This document shows positions 8,481 through 18,084 of a stretch of DNA of 63,951 bases, piece by piece; positions within the stretch are counted from its first letter, which is position 1; each line of letters starts with the position of its first letter. Source of the DNA: Bacteroidetes bacterium ADurb.Bin145 (GTDB lineage Bacteria > Bacteroidota > Bacteroidia > Bacteroidales > VadinHA17); the NCBI GenBank assembly GCA_002070505.1, contig MWDJ01000015.1:1-63951 (forward strand). Direction: 5' to 3'. The position numbers were made by a program, and so were the translations under genes. The notes under the pieces are model-generated. The model ran no database searches. It was given only the letters and a program-made list of their open reading frames with translations, and was not told the origin of the DNA.

Positions 8481-10261
8481 AATTGTACTCCTCCTTTTCT
8501 TGCCTTGGGGCCAAAATATTTTTTTATGTCATAACGGCCTATATGACGGCCAATTGCTCCAACAAGGTTTAACTGAACCCCATCTTTGCTTCCATAAAGA
8601 TCAAATCCGCAATCGTGCCTTATTTTTTCATTTATCATAACTACCATCGAATGACCATTACATGCTTCTTCACATTCAGCTAATATATGAACCCCATCAC
8701 GAACTTTTACCAGCAGGCTCGGACCACACCATTGGGACCCCAATGACTGGTCTGCTGTGTATATTGTCCATGAATGAGAGTTGGGTGCTGTAAAAAGATG
8801 CATGGAGGTCATAGCTTTGGAGTATGTCCAAGACCAGGCATTACCCACAAGATCATCTGAAAGCTCATGGCGAAGGTATTTGGGAGGGTTAATCCCTTCC
8901 ATCTCTGCCACGCCAAAGATGGCATAATAGGATACCTCATTGCCATAATATTCCGTTCCCATCCGGGAATGAATGCAGGTTGTCAGTCCGTTAGTTAAAT
9001 CAAGGGCTATCTCTAAGCTCGCCCTTGGTTTACTGTCAACAAGAAGATGAGCGAACCATGCAAGGTCGTGATCAGCTTCATAGGCCCTGTATTCAGCCTC
9101 GTACCAGGTACTTTCCTTATCTTCCCTGTATCTGAGTATGAATTTTTCATCAACCTTATAATGTATAACCGGGCCTCCCTGATCGTAGCGTAATGTAAAT
9201 TCTTTTCCCACCAATATGTCGCTAAATGGCATATTGTTTACAGCCATATCAGTAGGACCAAAGTTTGTTGTGCTCTTAAGCGCTGCCTGGTGCACCTCTT
9301 CATCACTCATATAAACAAAATCCCTTACAGGACGGTATGCCATCCTCTGTCCCTTCACCGGAGGTCTGGGAGTACCTGAAGCCGGAGCAAGCATCGGCTC
9401 ATTACCCAGCTTTTCAAATGGCCCGAGCGGAGTGAGTTCTCCAACAATCTCACCTTTACCCCTGAACATATAATATTCAAGTTCATCCCTTTCATTAAAA
9501 CCAAGCCTTACGCCAACCTGCGTCCTGGTGAAAAGATCAACTACGTATGAAGTGAAGATGCCTGAAAATTCGCATTCGGTCCTGTTGTATATAAACATAT
9601 TGTCATTTATAAGCACATAATCTGACGGGCTGCAATAGCCTAATTCATCCATGAGGCGCGTAAGTTCCACAAAGTTTGTTGAAACCACAGAGGAATAGAA
9701 TTCCAGTGTTTCTATACCTGTATCCTGCATCCAGTACATACCCTTGCCTTCTATTCTGTTTGTCAGGTGATGCCTGGTCTCAGGTGGAGCCTGTCCGTTC
9801 TTTTCAACGTAACCATAATAGATCTGACGCTGTACTTCCCTGTCATCAATTATTATCTCGGTCCCTCCCATTGTCCTTTCCTTTCTGCCACTGGAAAACC
9901 ATACCTCAATAATTGTCACAAGGTTTGTATCCTGATCAATGAATACATTAAATCCCCTTTGTTCTGATGGGATCAGATGGGAAAAGAAAATCATGTTTCC
10001 AAGGGTCAGGGCGCCATAGCTGCCTGTAAATGATTGACCATCAACCTTAACGAAAAGGTTCTTTTTATCCCTGAAGGAATAATCAAAAACAGGGCCATCG
10101 TCTGTTATGATTCTGATAGATTTCCCCGAAAGCTCACCTGTTAACTCTGATTTGCATACCGGACCTGATCCAGCAGAAGCCTTAAGCTTTTCTCCAATCT
10201 GGCTTTTAGTAAGTTTGGTGTATTTAAACCGGTGCATCGGGATGTTCATTGTTTGGTTCAT
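8477..10261 (-). CDS. MoaF-like protein, apparently a tandem duplication
   Basis: A 594-residue cytosolic protein resembling MoaF (lipocalin-like barrel), a family found in some molybdenum-cofactor and monoamine regulons whose reaction is not established. MoaF proteins are usually near 250-300 residues. Here two MoaF-type units seem present: an N-terminal strand pattern GKSIRIITDDGPVFDYSF near 46-63 and again GKEFTLRYDQGGPVIHYKV near 366-384, each followed by a MoaF_C-like segment (GKGMYWMQDT in the first half, GNAWSWTYSK in the second). No signal peptide. An AAAGGAG ribosome site precedes the ATG. It is first gene of an operon with the TAT-exported SnoaL-like protein. Family call rests on remembered motifs and needs profile confirmation. 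Confidence 0.6.
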   Translation of the reverse strand: MNQTMNIPMHRFKYTKLTKSQIGEKLKASAGSGPVCKSELTGELSGKSIRIITDDGPVFDYSFRDKKNLFVKVDGQSFTGSYGALTLGNMIFFSHLIPSEQRGFNVFIDQDTNLVTIIEVWFSSGRKERTMGGTEIIIDDREVQRQIYYGYVEKNGQAPPETRHHLTNRIEGKGMYWMQDTGIETLEFYSSVVSTNFVELTRLMDELGYCSPSDYVLINDNMFIYNRTECEFSGIFTSYVVDLFTRTQVGVRLGFNERDELEYYMFRGKGEIVGELTPLGPFEKLGNEPMLAPASGTPRPPVKGQRMAYRPVRDFVYMSDEEVHQAALKSTTNFGPTDMAVNNMPFSDILVGKEFTLRYDQGGPVIHYKVDEKFILRYREDKESTWYEAEYRAYEADHDLAWFAHLLVDSKPRASLEIALDLTNGLTTCIHSRMGTEYYGNEVSYYAIFGVAEMEGINPPKYLRHELSDDLVGNAWSWTYSKAMTSMHLFTAPNSHSWTIYTADQSLGSQWCGPSLLVKVRDGVHILAECEEACNGHSMVVMINEKIRHDCGFDLYGSKDGVQLNLVGAIGRHIGRYDIKKYFGPKARKGGVQL

Positions 10262-10525
10262 GTGACTTTCTCCTTTCTGGTTTTATTCTGATATATTATT
10301 AAATCCATTTCTATCTATGCGTAGTGCAGGACTTCTGTTAACTTTATCTGATAATTATTTGTTTAAGAAACTGTTAGTTTTACAAATTACCTTTAAATAT
10401 AAGTAATTTTGTCAATAAGTTAAGTCGTTTATAAAGCCTTAAATTGTCTGACAAGCATCTAACGTACCTTTAAAGATAAAAACATAGCTCTCCAGGATAT
10501 AAATATTGCAGTAACATTTATCATT

Positions 10526-11851
10526 TTAGGGATAACGAGTCCAACCACCGTTCTGGTTATCATATCTGAATTTTGGCCAGTAAGCTGATGGATCCAGCCC
10601 TTTGGATCCGGTCCGGATCGCATGTACATTACCGTTAAGGTCATTGATATAAAGAACTCCCTCCTTATCAATTGCGGGTGAAGACCAGATAATTGCGTTG
10701 GTAGTGGTCGTCATAGCTACCAGGGAGCCATCAGATGCTTTAAGGGCATAAACCCTTCCGAATTCCTGCCCGAAATAAATAAGTCCGTCTGAACCTATAG
10801 CCGGCGATGAGTATATATCAAAATGATCCCTGGGAACATTATCAGGCAGGTCCTCCGGAGTAAATATCCATTTGAGTGTCCCGTCGGAATTAATAGCAAA
10901 AAAAGCAGAAGAGGGACTACCATTGTTCAGTCCGAAATAAATTGATCCGTCAGATCCAACCGAGGGTGAAGACCTGAAGGTTCCTGAAAATCCTGCTGTT
11001 GCAATATCAAAGGTCCATAATAAAAGACCTTCATGCGAAACAGCATATAATATCCCCGGTTGAGTTGCTACATATAAGTTCCCGTCGACACCTATGGCCG
11101 GTGACGAAAAACAATGGTCATTCACACCAAGTGGAAGAGACCACTTTACAGAACCATCCTCCGGGCTCAGAGCTGTCAGCGGTACGTTATGGTAAACAAA
11201 ATAGACTGTCCCGTCTTTGCCGATGGCTGGAGCATTCCTTATCGCCTCAGGCCATTCTCCTGAGAATGTCCATTTGAGCGTTCCGTCCGAATTAATCGCA
11301 TACAAACGGTCCCCTCCAGCGTATACGGTGCCATCCGGTCCGATTGCAGGTACCGATAATCCCACATCAATAGTCAGTCTATCCGGATTGATGTCATATT
11401 TCCAAAGAAGATCGCCCTGAGAAGAGATATGCCATAATTCATCACCCGTTACCATTCCATTAACCGGATCACGTACTTCTAAAATGAAATAGACAGAATT
11501 ATCCGGAGATACGGCCGGTGCCGAACGGACCTCATTTAATCCAAGTTGTATCCGCCATTTCTCTCCCCCGTTTTGTACATCCAATGCAATAAAAAACTGA
11601 CTTTTATTGTGAATGCCAAGCAGAGATGTTGATGTTCCGATATATAGTGTCTGCTCATCTGTGCTCAAAGCAGGTGAACAATAATAGGTTTCAGCAGGAA
11701 GTTGTGTTACCCATATTTTAGGTAATGCCGCCTCAGATTCAGGCTCCTTCTTTTTTTTGCAGTCTGTTACGAAAATGGTTGTGAATAGAATTATGAGAAA
11801 AGTATCTCGCAAAGATATTTTTTGAAGAAAAATTTGAATACCTATTTTCAT
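10526..11851 (-). CDS. PQQ-like beta-propeller lipoprotein
   Basis: A 441-residue predicted lipoprotein. The N-terminal hydrophobic segment ends FVTDC, with Cys31 the likely lipidation site, followed by a charged KKKKEPE linker. The rest is built of about eight repeats with the pattern SSPAIGxDGTIYFG, each containing a WxF-type strand, typical of PQQ_2/beta-propeller blades. The repeats suggest a surface or periplasmic binding or scaffolding protein, or a degenerate quinoprotein. I see no clear PQQ-binding or metal motif, so enzymatic activity is not supported. It stands alone, divergent from the cytochrome peroxidase remnant. Confidence 0.75.
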   Translation of the reverse strand: MKIGIQIFLQKISLRDTFLIILFTTIFVTDCKKKKEPESEAALPKIWVTQLPAETYYCSPALSTDEQTLYIGTSTSLLGIHNKSQFFIALDVQNGGEKWRIQLGLNEVRSAPAVSPDNSVYFILEVRDPVNGMVTGDELWHISSQGDLLWKYDINPDRLTIDVGLSVPAIGPDGTVYAGGDRLYAINSDGTLKWTFSGEWPEAIRNAPAIGKDGTVYFVYHNVPLTALSPEDGSVKWSLPLGVNDHCFSSPAIGVDGNLYVATQPGILYAVSHEGLLLWTFDIATAGFSGTFRSSPSVGSDGSIYFGLNNGSPSSAFFAINSDGTLKWIFTPEDLPDNVPRDHFDIYSSPAIGSDGLIYFGQEFGRVYALKASDGSLVAMTTTTNAIIWSSPAIDKEGVLYINDLNGNVHAIRTGSKGLDPSAYWPKFRYDNQNGGWTRYP

Positions 11852-12104
11852 CTGATCAGATTATTTCTGCTTCCGGTATTGCACTTCAAATATTATAAGA
11901 GAATTTTATTTCAATGGGATCATGAAAAGAAAAATTGTTCTTATTCCAACTGGAACTGGTTATAATTTTTAATTAGTTATATCAAAGTTAAACTATCCTG
12001 AAACTAAAGTCAAGTAATTTTCATCTCACCCCTTTTCCCCCTCTCTACTTTTTTCTTTATGAAATTTTGAAGGGTAATAATAGCTTGATAAAACATACTT
12101 TTAC

Positions 12105-12112
12105 TAAATTTG
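12105..12112 (+). promoter_or_regulatory. Candidate -7 element of the cytochrome peroxidase gene
   Basis: TAAATTTG matches TAnnTTTG. A CTTG, partly matching the -33 TTTG, lies 17 bases upstream. The implied transcription start near 12119 would give a leader of about 145 bases to the ATG at 12266. Confidence 0.35.
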
Positions 12113-12265
12113 AGAAAGATCTAACCTGAACTTATTTAATCCTTTATGATTATGAGCAGATCAAGAAATTTATTCCGGTCAGGACAGTGTAAAAACGATG
12201 ATGCCAGTCATCAGTCGGTTTTTAGATCAGGTTATCCTGTCAGCACCCGATCAAGGCTCTTTCCG

Positions 12266-13543
12266 ATGTACATCTCCACATTGGTGATCATTGTTGTATT
12301 ATTATGCACATATTGCCGGCAGCAACCGGAAACTAAGATCCCTTCTCTGTCAGGGATGGATTATCTTCTTAACAACAAGGAATTGCAGTCGTTTGGCGAA
12401 AAGCTATTTTTCGACACAAATCTTTCCTCTCCTGAGGGGCAATCATGTGCTGCCTGTCACGGACCCGAAGTTGGATGGACCGGGCCGGATGAGACTGTAA
12501 ATAAGACCGGAGGCGTTTACCCGGGAGCACTTCATGAGCGTCACGGGAACCGGAAACCAAATAGTTCAGCTTATGCCTCACTCGCTCCTTTATTCAATGC
12601 TTTCGTTGAAAACGGGAAAGTGGTTTTTTCCGGAGGCAACTTCTGGGACGGAAGGGCAACCGGTCATTTACTCGGCAACCCGGCCGCTGACCAGGCACAG
12701 GGTCCTTTTCTGAATCCAGTTGAACAGAATATTGATAATGCAAAAACCCTGGTAGATAAAGTCTGCAATTCAGAATATGCCTCCCTCTTCAGAAAAGTGG
12801 GAAATGATATCTGGTAAGTGCCGGACATCTGCAACAGCAATAATCTTAACCTGCAATTCGGTATTATCGGTATTGCAATTGCCGTCTTTGAGAATTCCGA
12901 AAAAGTCAACAGTTTCTCATCCAAATATGATCTTTACCTTCAGGGTAAGGTTGAGCTGACGGCCAGCGAAGAACAGGGACTCGGGTTATTCAAGGGAAAG
13001 GCTAAATGCTCTAATTGCCATGTAATTGAATACGAAACCGGAAGTACTTTCCCGCTTTTTACCGATTTCACCTTTGATAATCTGGGGATACCCAAAAATC
13101 CTCAGAATCCCTGGTATTCTATGGATACAGCATTTAACAAAGATGGCTCAACCTGGATTGATCCGGGTCTTGCTGAGTTCCTTAAAGAAAAGCCTCAGTA
13201 TGCAATGTACGCAGAAGAAAATTATGGAAAGCATCAGGTCCCCACACTGAGAAATGTAGATAAACGTCCTTCACCTGATTTTGTTAAATGTTACGGACAT
13301 AACGGCTATTTTAAAAGCCTTGAAGAAATTGTGCATTTCTATAATACCCGTGATGTATTACCTCCGGTAACTGAGGTATCTGATCCCTTACCGGGAGTGA
13401 ACTGCTGGCCGTTACCAGAAGTCGCCATAAACATTAACAAAGAAGAACTGGGAAATCTGGGACTGACTGCCGAAGAAGAATCAGCAATCGTTGAGTTTAC
13501 GAAAACTCTTTCGGATGGTTACGTTTTACAAAATACGAAGTAA
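12266..13543 (+). pseudogene. Di-haem cytochrome c peroxidase (MauG/CcpA family), interrupted by in-frame TAA
   Basis: Two open frames, 12146-12817 and 12818-13543, are in the same frame and separated only by a TAA at 12815-12817. Together they form one di-haem peroxidase: CAACH (first haem site, 12446-12460) in the first part and CSNCH (second haem site, 13007-13021) in the second, with the usual helical region spanning the break. Such enzymes reduce periplasmic H2O2 or oxidise other substrates. I place the start at 12266 because the peptide from there (MYISTLVIIVVLLCTYC) is a lipoprotein-type signal; the frame is open back to 12146. A single substitution would restore the gene, so this is a recent nonsense mutation or a sequence error. 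Confidence 0.8.
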
Positions 13544-13577
13544 GGCTATTTACTTACTGATTTTTCAGTATTGTGTT

Positions 13578-13814
13578 ATTGAAACAGTAACTTGCCTTCT
13601 GAAGGGCGAAATTGAGCACGGAGACAGCCTGGGCAATAAGGGTGTAATAATTGACCTGCAATGCCAGTGGATGACAGCCGGATCTGGTATTATTCACCAG
13701 GAAATGCCTGTGGAATCAGAGAGGCTGCTGGGCTGCCAGCTCTGGGTTAACCTGGCGTTCAGCGAACTTCAGAACAAAACATTCATAAAACACAACAAAC
13801 CACAGGAATTCTGA
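13578..13814 (+). pseudogene. Pirin-family remnant (central fragment)
   Basis: In the frame ending at 13814, the peptide ETVTCLLKGEIEHGDSLGNK, followed soon after by QWMTAGSGIIHQEMP and LLGCQLWVNL, is unmistakably the central part of the pirin cupin domain. The conserved N-terminal HPHRGF-type metal-binding region is absent upstream, the GxG turn between the two segments is altered, and the protein stops shortly after LWVNLAFSE. It is therefore a decayed fragment, about a quarter to a third of a normal pirin (about 230-290 residues). It lies directly behind the broken cytochrome peroxidase, which suggests a decaying segment. Confidence 0.75.
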
Positions 13815-13823
13815 TCAGCGTCT

Positions 13824-14456
13824 TTAATTTATCAATCCTTTGCATTTTTTACGCCGGCAAAAAAACCACCAGAGTAATCCCGATTCGGGAAAATAATTGT
13901 CAAAGCTAAATACTCCTTTTTTAATTTTACCTTCCCTGAGTAACTCTGATAACTTCCTGATCTTCCGGAGTTGCCTCTTTGTCATAAACAAATTAACAAT
14001 GGAAAAAATCCTGAAGAATCCTTCAGATGAAATATCTTTGTTGTACCAGCCTTTTACTTTGCACCATAACCTGGCCTTTGCCCCTGGCTCCTGGATCCTG
14101 TATTCTATAAACATCTCTTTCAGATAACGGTTAACAGGCGGATTGATCGGCAAACAGAAACGACCTGCAATAAATGTATTTTCTTCAAATCCATATATAT
14201 GGAATGACAGTAAAAAATGTGAATTGATTTTAAGAGGAGGCAGATTTTCAATGATATATTCCGGCGATTTTCTGCCCCTGTTATCAAGAAAGTCAAAACT
14301 ATAAGGAGCTATCCGGAGCTGCTTCAGCCAAACATAAATATCAGATGCGCCCGCCTCTATCTCAATATTCCTGGTCAGCTCCCTGCAGTCTGAGCCTGAT
14401 ATATCAGGCAACGAATCAATAAAAAATACAGGAGTTGAAAGGTGCTTTTCGTTCAT
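13824..14456 (-). CDS. SRPBCC-family (START-like) protein
   Basis: A 210-residue soluble protein. The N-terminal half has the hallmark start of an SRPBCC/polyketide-cyclase-like domain: IEIEAGASDIYVWLKQL near 31-47, followed by a strand and a loop with SPEYI, then a segment beginning FLLSFHIYGFEENTFIAGRF. This fold binds hydrophobic ligands. The C-terminal portion is basic (KRQLRKIRKLSELL, and a terminal RRKKCKG) and does not look like a membrane anchor. No function can be assigned. Convergent with the pirin remnant, 9 bases apart. Confidence 0.55.
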   Translation of the reverse strand: MNEKHLSTPVFFIDSLPDISGSDCRELTRNIEIEAGASDIYVWLKQLRIAPYSFDFLDNRGRKSPEYIIENLPPLKINSHFLLSFHIYGFEENTFIAGRFCLPINPPVNRYLKEMFIEYRIQEPGAKARLWCKVKGWYNKDISSEGFFRIFSIVNLFMTKRQLRKIRKLSELLREGKIKKGVFSFDNYFPESGLLWWFFCRRKKCKGLIN

Positions 14457-14737
14457 TCAGACTTTAATCCCTTTTTAAAAATTAGGAATCTTCAATAAAG
14501 TTATTGATTCTTAAAATCATATGCAAAATTTCTATTTTGCAGAAAATATCTTTCCGGGATTTAAATATCCTGAATCCCATTTCAAACAGCAGCAAAGATT
14601 TACTGCATTTATTATTGAAGTTATGGTCCTTACAAATAAAATTTCGCACCCGGGTATTCAGTTTTTGAATGTATGATTAAAGTGGATATCTTTATAACAA
14701 GAATTAATGATTGTTCAGGATTTATAACTTATCAGAT

Positions 14738-15139
14738 ATGAGTAAAAATAATCTTCTCATTGAACAGATCAGCAGGTTTAACTTTGATCAGACTGTTGAC
14801 AAGATATTAAAGGAAGCAGAAAAAAGGGCATGGAATGTGCCTGCCATTCACAATCTGCAACAATCTTTGGCCAAATCGGGAAGAGCAGTTAAGCCCGTAA
14901 AAGTGATTGAGATATGCAAACCTGAATATTCCGGGCAGATGCTTGAATTAAATCATGAACGTATAATGTCGGTTATGATGCCATGCCGCATATCAGTTTA
15001 CGTAAAGGATGATGGTAAGACTTATACAGCGCTTGTCAATGGTGCAGAATTATCTGCCGGACAGCCGGAAAATATAGCAAAAGTCATGAAAGCTGCATCC
15101 GATGAGACGATGGAAATAGTAAAAACAGTTACCGGGTAA
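14738..15139 (+). CDS. DUF302 domain protein
   Basis: A 133-residue cytosolic protein of the DUF302 family, recognised by the segment VKVIEICKPEYSGQMLELN with the later PCRISVYVKDDGKTY (the family pattern of a Cys-containing ICxP strand then a PCxIxVY strand). Biochemical role is unknown; members are often near redox or sulfur genes. I chose the ATG at 14738; the longer frame requires a TTG at 14711. The gene ends 27 bases before the convergent ABC transporter gene, with a short hairpin (CTGATAT at 15146-15152 pairing with ATATCAG at 15164-15170) between them. Confidence 0.75.
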   Translation: MSKNNLLIEQISRFNFDQTVDKILKEAEKRAWNVPAIHNLQQSLAKSGRAVKPVKVIEICKPEYSGQMLELNHERIMSVMMPCRISVYVKDDGKTYTALVNGAELSAGQPENIAKVMKAASDETMEIVKTVTG

Positions 15140-15166
15140 TACTGTCTGATATTTGTCTTTACGATA

Positions 15167-16933
15167 TCAGGAAGATGGGTAACTGTGAACCGACTTCCTC
15201 TCACCAATCTGCTGCCTCCACATTGCATAATAGAGTCCCTTGTTCTCCAGAAGTGTCTTGTGATTCCCTTCCTCTACTATCCTTCCTTTTTCAAGCACAT
15301 AGATACGATCCGCATGCATTATTGTGGAAAGACGGTGCGCAATCATAAGTATAATCTGATTTTTTCCGGCGGAAATTTCCCTCAGCGTATTGGTTATCTC
15401 TTCTTCCGTAAGCGAATCAAGCGCAGATGTGGCCTCATCAAAAATAAGTATCCGCGGCTGGCGGACCAATGCTCTTGCAATTGCTAGTCTTTGTTTCTCA
15501 CCACCTGAGACCATCTTCCCTCCTTCACCCAATATTGTATCCAGGCCATCTTTTGAGTCTTCAATAACTTTAAGTGAAGATGCCTTTTTCAATGCAGCTA
15601 AAATCTCCTCGTCAGTGGCCTCGGGTTTCACAAACTGGAGATTTGCACGGACCGACCCGGAAAAGAGCTGCGTATCCTGAGTAACAAAGCCTAATTGCTT
15701 CCTCATCCTGTTATACCTTATATCCCTGGCCTGAACTTCATCGAAATAAATATTACCGCTTGTTGGAGGATAGAGCCCAACCAGAAGTTTAACAAGTGTC
15801 GATTTACCACATCCCGAAGGACCGACAAAGGCGATTGTCTCACCAATCCTTACCTTGAATGAGAGATCTTCAATTGCATCATGATCAGCTTTACGATAAC
15901 AGAAACTCACATCTTCAAAGCGGAGGCTTTCTATATCTCCTATATCGACAGGATCTTCCGGCCTGTATTCTGTCTCCTTCTGCATCAGGTTGCTGAAAAT
16001 CTGAAGCGAGGCTTCCGCCTCACGGTAAGCAAGAATTATGGATCCAAGCTCCTGCAGCGGGAACATGATTCTTGTGGAAATAAACTGCATTGCAATAAGT
16101 TCTCCCGTTGTCAGTAGGTGTCTGAATATGAGCCATAGAAGAATGAACAATATTGATTCCTTAAGTATAAGCAATACTGATCTCTGGAGAAAAAAGAGTG
16201 TCCTTATTTTTTTCACCTTTTTCATTTCCAGGTTGAAGATATTGCTTGTAAAAGTTTTGAGCCTCTTTATCTCCGGCCATGTAAGTCCCATACTTTTTAC
16301 AAATTCAATGTTGCGGAGTGACTCGGTAATTGTTCCGCTCATTTTATTAGTTTCCTGGATTACAGATCGTTGGATCGTTTTAATTTTGCGACTTAGCAGG
16401 CCGGTCAACCCACCCAGCCATGCCACAGCTATGAGAAATACCGGGATCAGTGCCCAATGCTTTGTTATTGAATACCATATAAGGAATGCAACACCCACCA
16501 GAGCCGAAAACAATGATGAGATGAATGAGCTGATGAACCTTTCATTGTCGTTCCTCACCTTCTGAAGCAATGATAAAATATGGCCGCTGCTTGTCTCTTC
16601 AAATTCGAAGTATGGAAGACGTAAGGTATGCTTCAATCCTTCATCGAAAACTGAAAGACCGAATTTCTGAACTACAAGGCGGGTAAAATAATCTGTGAAG
16701 GCACTGGCAAGCCTGGCAAGAAGTGCAACACCTACTGCAAGAACCAACAGGTTGAGGACTCCTCTTACAAGGACCTGCTCACTACGGCCATCAGTATTAA
16801 CTGCAAAATTATCTATTATTTTTCCGAATATAATGGGATCAATAAGTTCGAGGATCTGCGCAATTGCAGCAAGCGCCATTGCCAGAAAAAGCCATTTCCT
16901 GAAAGGCTTGAGATATTTCCAGATGATTTTCAT
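15167..16933 (-). CDS. ABC transporter, fused permease and ATPase (MsbA/exporter type)
   Basis: A 588-residue half-transporter that would act as a homodimer or heterodimer exporting a lipid, drug or peptide across the inner membrane. The N-terminal region contains about six hydrophobic segments (roughly 14-300). The nucleotide-binding domain has Walker A GPSGCGKST at 371-379, the Q-loop Gln419, the signature VSGGEKQ at 475-481, Walker B ILIFDE at 495-500 and the H-loop His533. All catalytic motifs are intact. It is transcribed alone; its partner, if any, is not in the window. Specific substrate cannot be predicted. Confidence 0.92.
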   Translation of the reverse strand: MKIIWKYLKPFRKWLFLAMALAAIAQILELIDPIIFGKIIDNFAVNTDGRSEQVLVRGVLNLLVLAVGVALLARLASAFTDYFTRLVVQKFGLSVFDEGLKHTLRLPYFEFEETSSGHILSLLQKVRNDNERFISSFISSLFSALVGVAFLIWYSITKHWALIPVFLIAVAWLGGLTGLLSRKIKTIQRSVIQETNKMSGTITESLRNIEFVKSMGLTWPEIKRLKTFTSNIFNLEMKKVKKIRTLFFLQRSVLLILKESILFILLWLIFRHLLTTGELIAMQFISTRIMFPLQELGSIILAYREAEASLQIFSNLMQKETEYRPEDPVDIGDIESLRFEDVSFCYRKADHDAIEDLSFKVRIGETIAFVGPSGCGKSTLVKLLVGLYPPTSGNIYFDEVQARDIRYNRMRKQLGFVTQDTQLFSGSVRANLQFVKPEATDEEILAALKKASSLKVIEDSKDGLDTILGEGGKMVSGGEKQRLAIARALVRQPRILIFDEATSALDSLTEEEITNTLREISAGKNQIILMIAHRLSTIMHADRIYVLEKGRIVEEGNHKTLLENKGLYYAMWRQQIGERKSVHSYPSS

Positions 16934-17083
16934 AATATCTTTCTTATCCGTGAACCCCTTGTCAGGAGAAATATTACTATTTCCTGATCTACTAAAATAG
17001 AGAATTAAACCTTCCGGCTATGTTATTTGTTAGGGAAAATATTAATTAGAATCATTCTAAAATACTTCATATATTTGCTTTAC

Positions 17084-17238
17084 AGATAAATGAATCATAT
17101 ATTGCCTTTATTGAATTAAACACTTATAATGAAGCCTGTTGCGCGAAGAAAATTATACGATCATATTTTAAATGATCCTTAATCAATACCTGACTGTAAA
17201 GAACACCTGAAAAGGGGGCTTTATAGTCCCCTTTTTTG
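17084..17238 (+). ncRNA. Candidate small RNA or leader with attenuator
   Basis: TATATTTG at 17070-17077 matches the Bacteroidota -7 element, and about 135 bases later a terminator (17210-17237) occurs with no gene between. Together they predict a transcript of about 150 bases. It contains a GATCAT/ATGATC hairpin (17159-17177) and a 17-codon frame starting at 17129 (MKPVARRKLYDHILNDP). It may be an independent small RNA, or the attenuated leader of the Rnk-like gene at 17347. No known RNA family was recognised. Confidence 0.35.
17210..17237 (+). terminator. Rho-independent terminator upstream of the Rnk-like gene
   Basis: AAAAGGGG (17210-17217) pairs with CCCCTTTT (17228-17235) and is followed by further T residues. 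It lies about 110 bases before the ATG at 17347, with no coding gene upstream on that strand. Confidence 0.75.
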
Positions 17239-17346
17239 TTTGACAGGCCATTTGAAGAATGGCATCAGAGCAAAGACTTATGATTTTTAGCTTTAATTAC
17301 AAGTAACATTGATTAATATAAAATACTAACATTTAAATAAATACAG

Positions 17347-17757
17347 ATGAATACGATAATTTTAAGCAAGTTGGATTTTTCGAGGATCCATAAATGCATT
17401 CACGATGCAAGGCGGATGAATACAATCGGTGCAAATGAAGCCGAAAATCTGATGAAGGAACTGAGCTCCGCAAAAGTAGTCGAACCGGAAGAGATCCCCC
17501 ATGATGTTGTAACAATGAATTCAATTGTTAAGATCAGCTTTCTGAATACAAAAAAAACACTTCAATTTCAGATAGTCTACCCCGATCAGGCAAATTTCAG
17601 AGAAAACAGGATATCTATTCTTTCTCCTGTCGCAACAGCCCTTATCGGATATAAGGTTTCAGACGAAATTGAATGGGTAGTGCCCTCAGGCCTGACTAAA
17701 TTAAGGATCGACGAGATTATCTATCAGCCTGAGGCTGCAGGTGATTTTGACAGGTAA
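17347..17757 (+). CDS. Rnk/GreA-C-terminal-like transcription factor
   Basis: A 136-residue protein resembling Rnk (nucleoside diphosphate kinase regulator) and the C-terminal domain of GreA. The segment VTMNSIVKISFLNTKKTLQFQIVYP is followed by ISILSPVATALIGYKVSDEIEWVVPSG, which matches the family beta-strand pattern (SPxGxALxGxxxGDxIxWxxP). Rnk proteins bind RNA polymerase and may influence transcript elongation. No long coiled coil is visible, so it is not a full GreA. A small unknown gene and the CNBD-AspA fusion follow in the same direction. Confidence 0.8.
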   Translation: MNTIILSKLDFSRIHKCIHDARRMNTIGANEAENLMKELSSAKVVEPEEIPHDVVTMNSIVKISFLNTKKTLQFQIVYPDQANFRENRISILSPVATALIGYKVSDEIEWVVPSGLTKLRIDEIIYQPEAAGDFDR

Positions 17758-17845
17758 ACATCCGGATTGAATCAGAATTACTGAGTCTGTTTTAAGGTAA
17801 TTAAAGAAACTGTTTTAAGAGTTACTTAACTGTAAATTCAACAAT

Positions 17846-18082
17846 ATGAAAAAAGATCCGACAGAAAAAAAAGAAAATCTGAAACTCGTGTCAGGGCATC
17901 CTGATAACTTGTTGCACACATTCGTAAGGTGGACGGAAGATGGCCGGATTTACAGAGGTACAGTTATCGATGTTTTTATACGTCAGGGTGTCAGATATCT
18001 CGATGTAATGACAATTTTTGGGACCAAACGCTCTGTAAGTTTGTCGAAAGTGAAATTCATTAATTTCAAAGATCAGATATAA
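17846..18082 (+). CDS. Small protein of unknown function
   Basis: A 78-residue basic protein not recognised. The predicted secondary structure is mostly beta strands in the second half (IYRGTVIDVFIRQGVRYLDVMTIFG), which could be a small SH3-like or OB-like barrel. It lies 88 bases after the Rnk-like gene, and its stop is 2 bases before the ATG of the CNBD-AspA gene, implying cotranscription with that gene. A regulatory role for AspA is possible but unsupported. Confidence 0.55.
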   Translation: MKKDPTEKKENLKLVSGHPDNLLHTFVRWTEDGRIYRGTVIDVFIRQGVRYLDVMTIFGTKRSVSLSKVKFINFKDQI

Positions 18083-18084
18083 CA

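Larger units (their letters stand above)
16934..17346. other. Intergenic region between ABC transporter and Rnk-like gene
   Basis: A 413-base divergent spacer, AT-rich. It holds a -7-like octamer at 17070-17077, a small open frame of 17 codons at 17129-17182, a hairpin at 17159-17177 (GATCAT pairing with ATGATC) and a strong terminator-type stem at 17210-17237. These are listed separately as a candidate small RNA. Confidence 0.6.

Noticed and set aside
12146-12265. Coding start of the di-haem peroxidase at 12146
   Set aside because: The first 40 codons lack signal-peptide character, while the peptide from the ATG at 12266 is a good lipoprotein-type signal; the upstream extension is probably leader.
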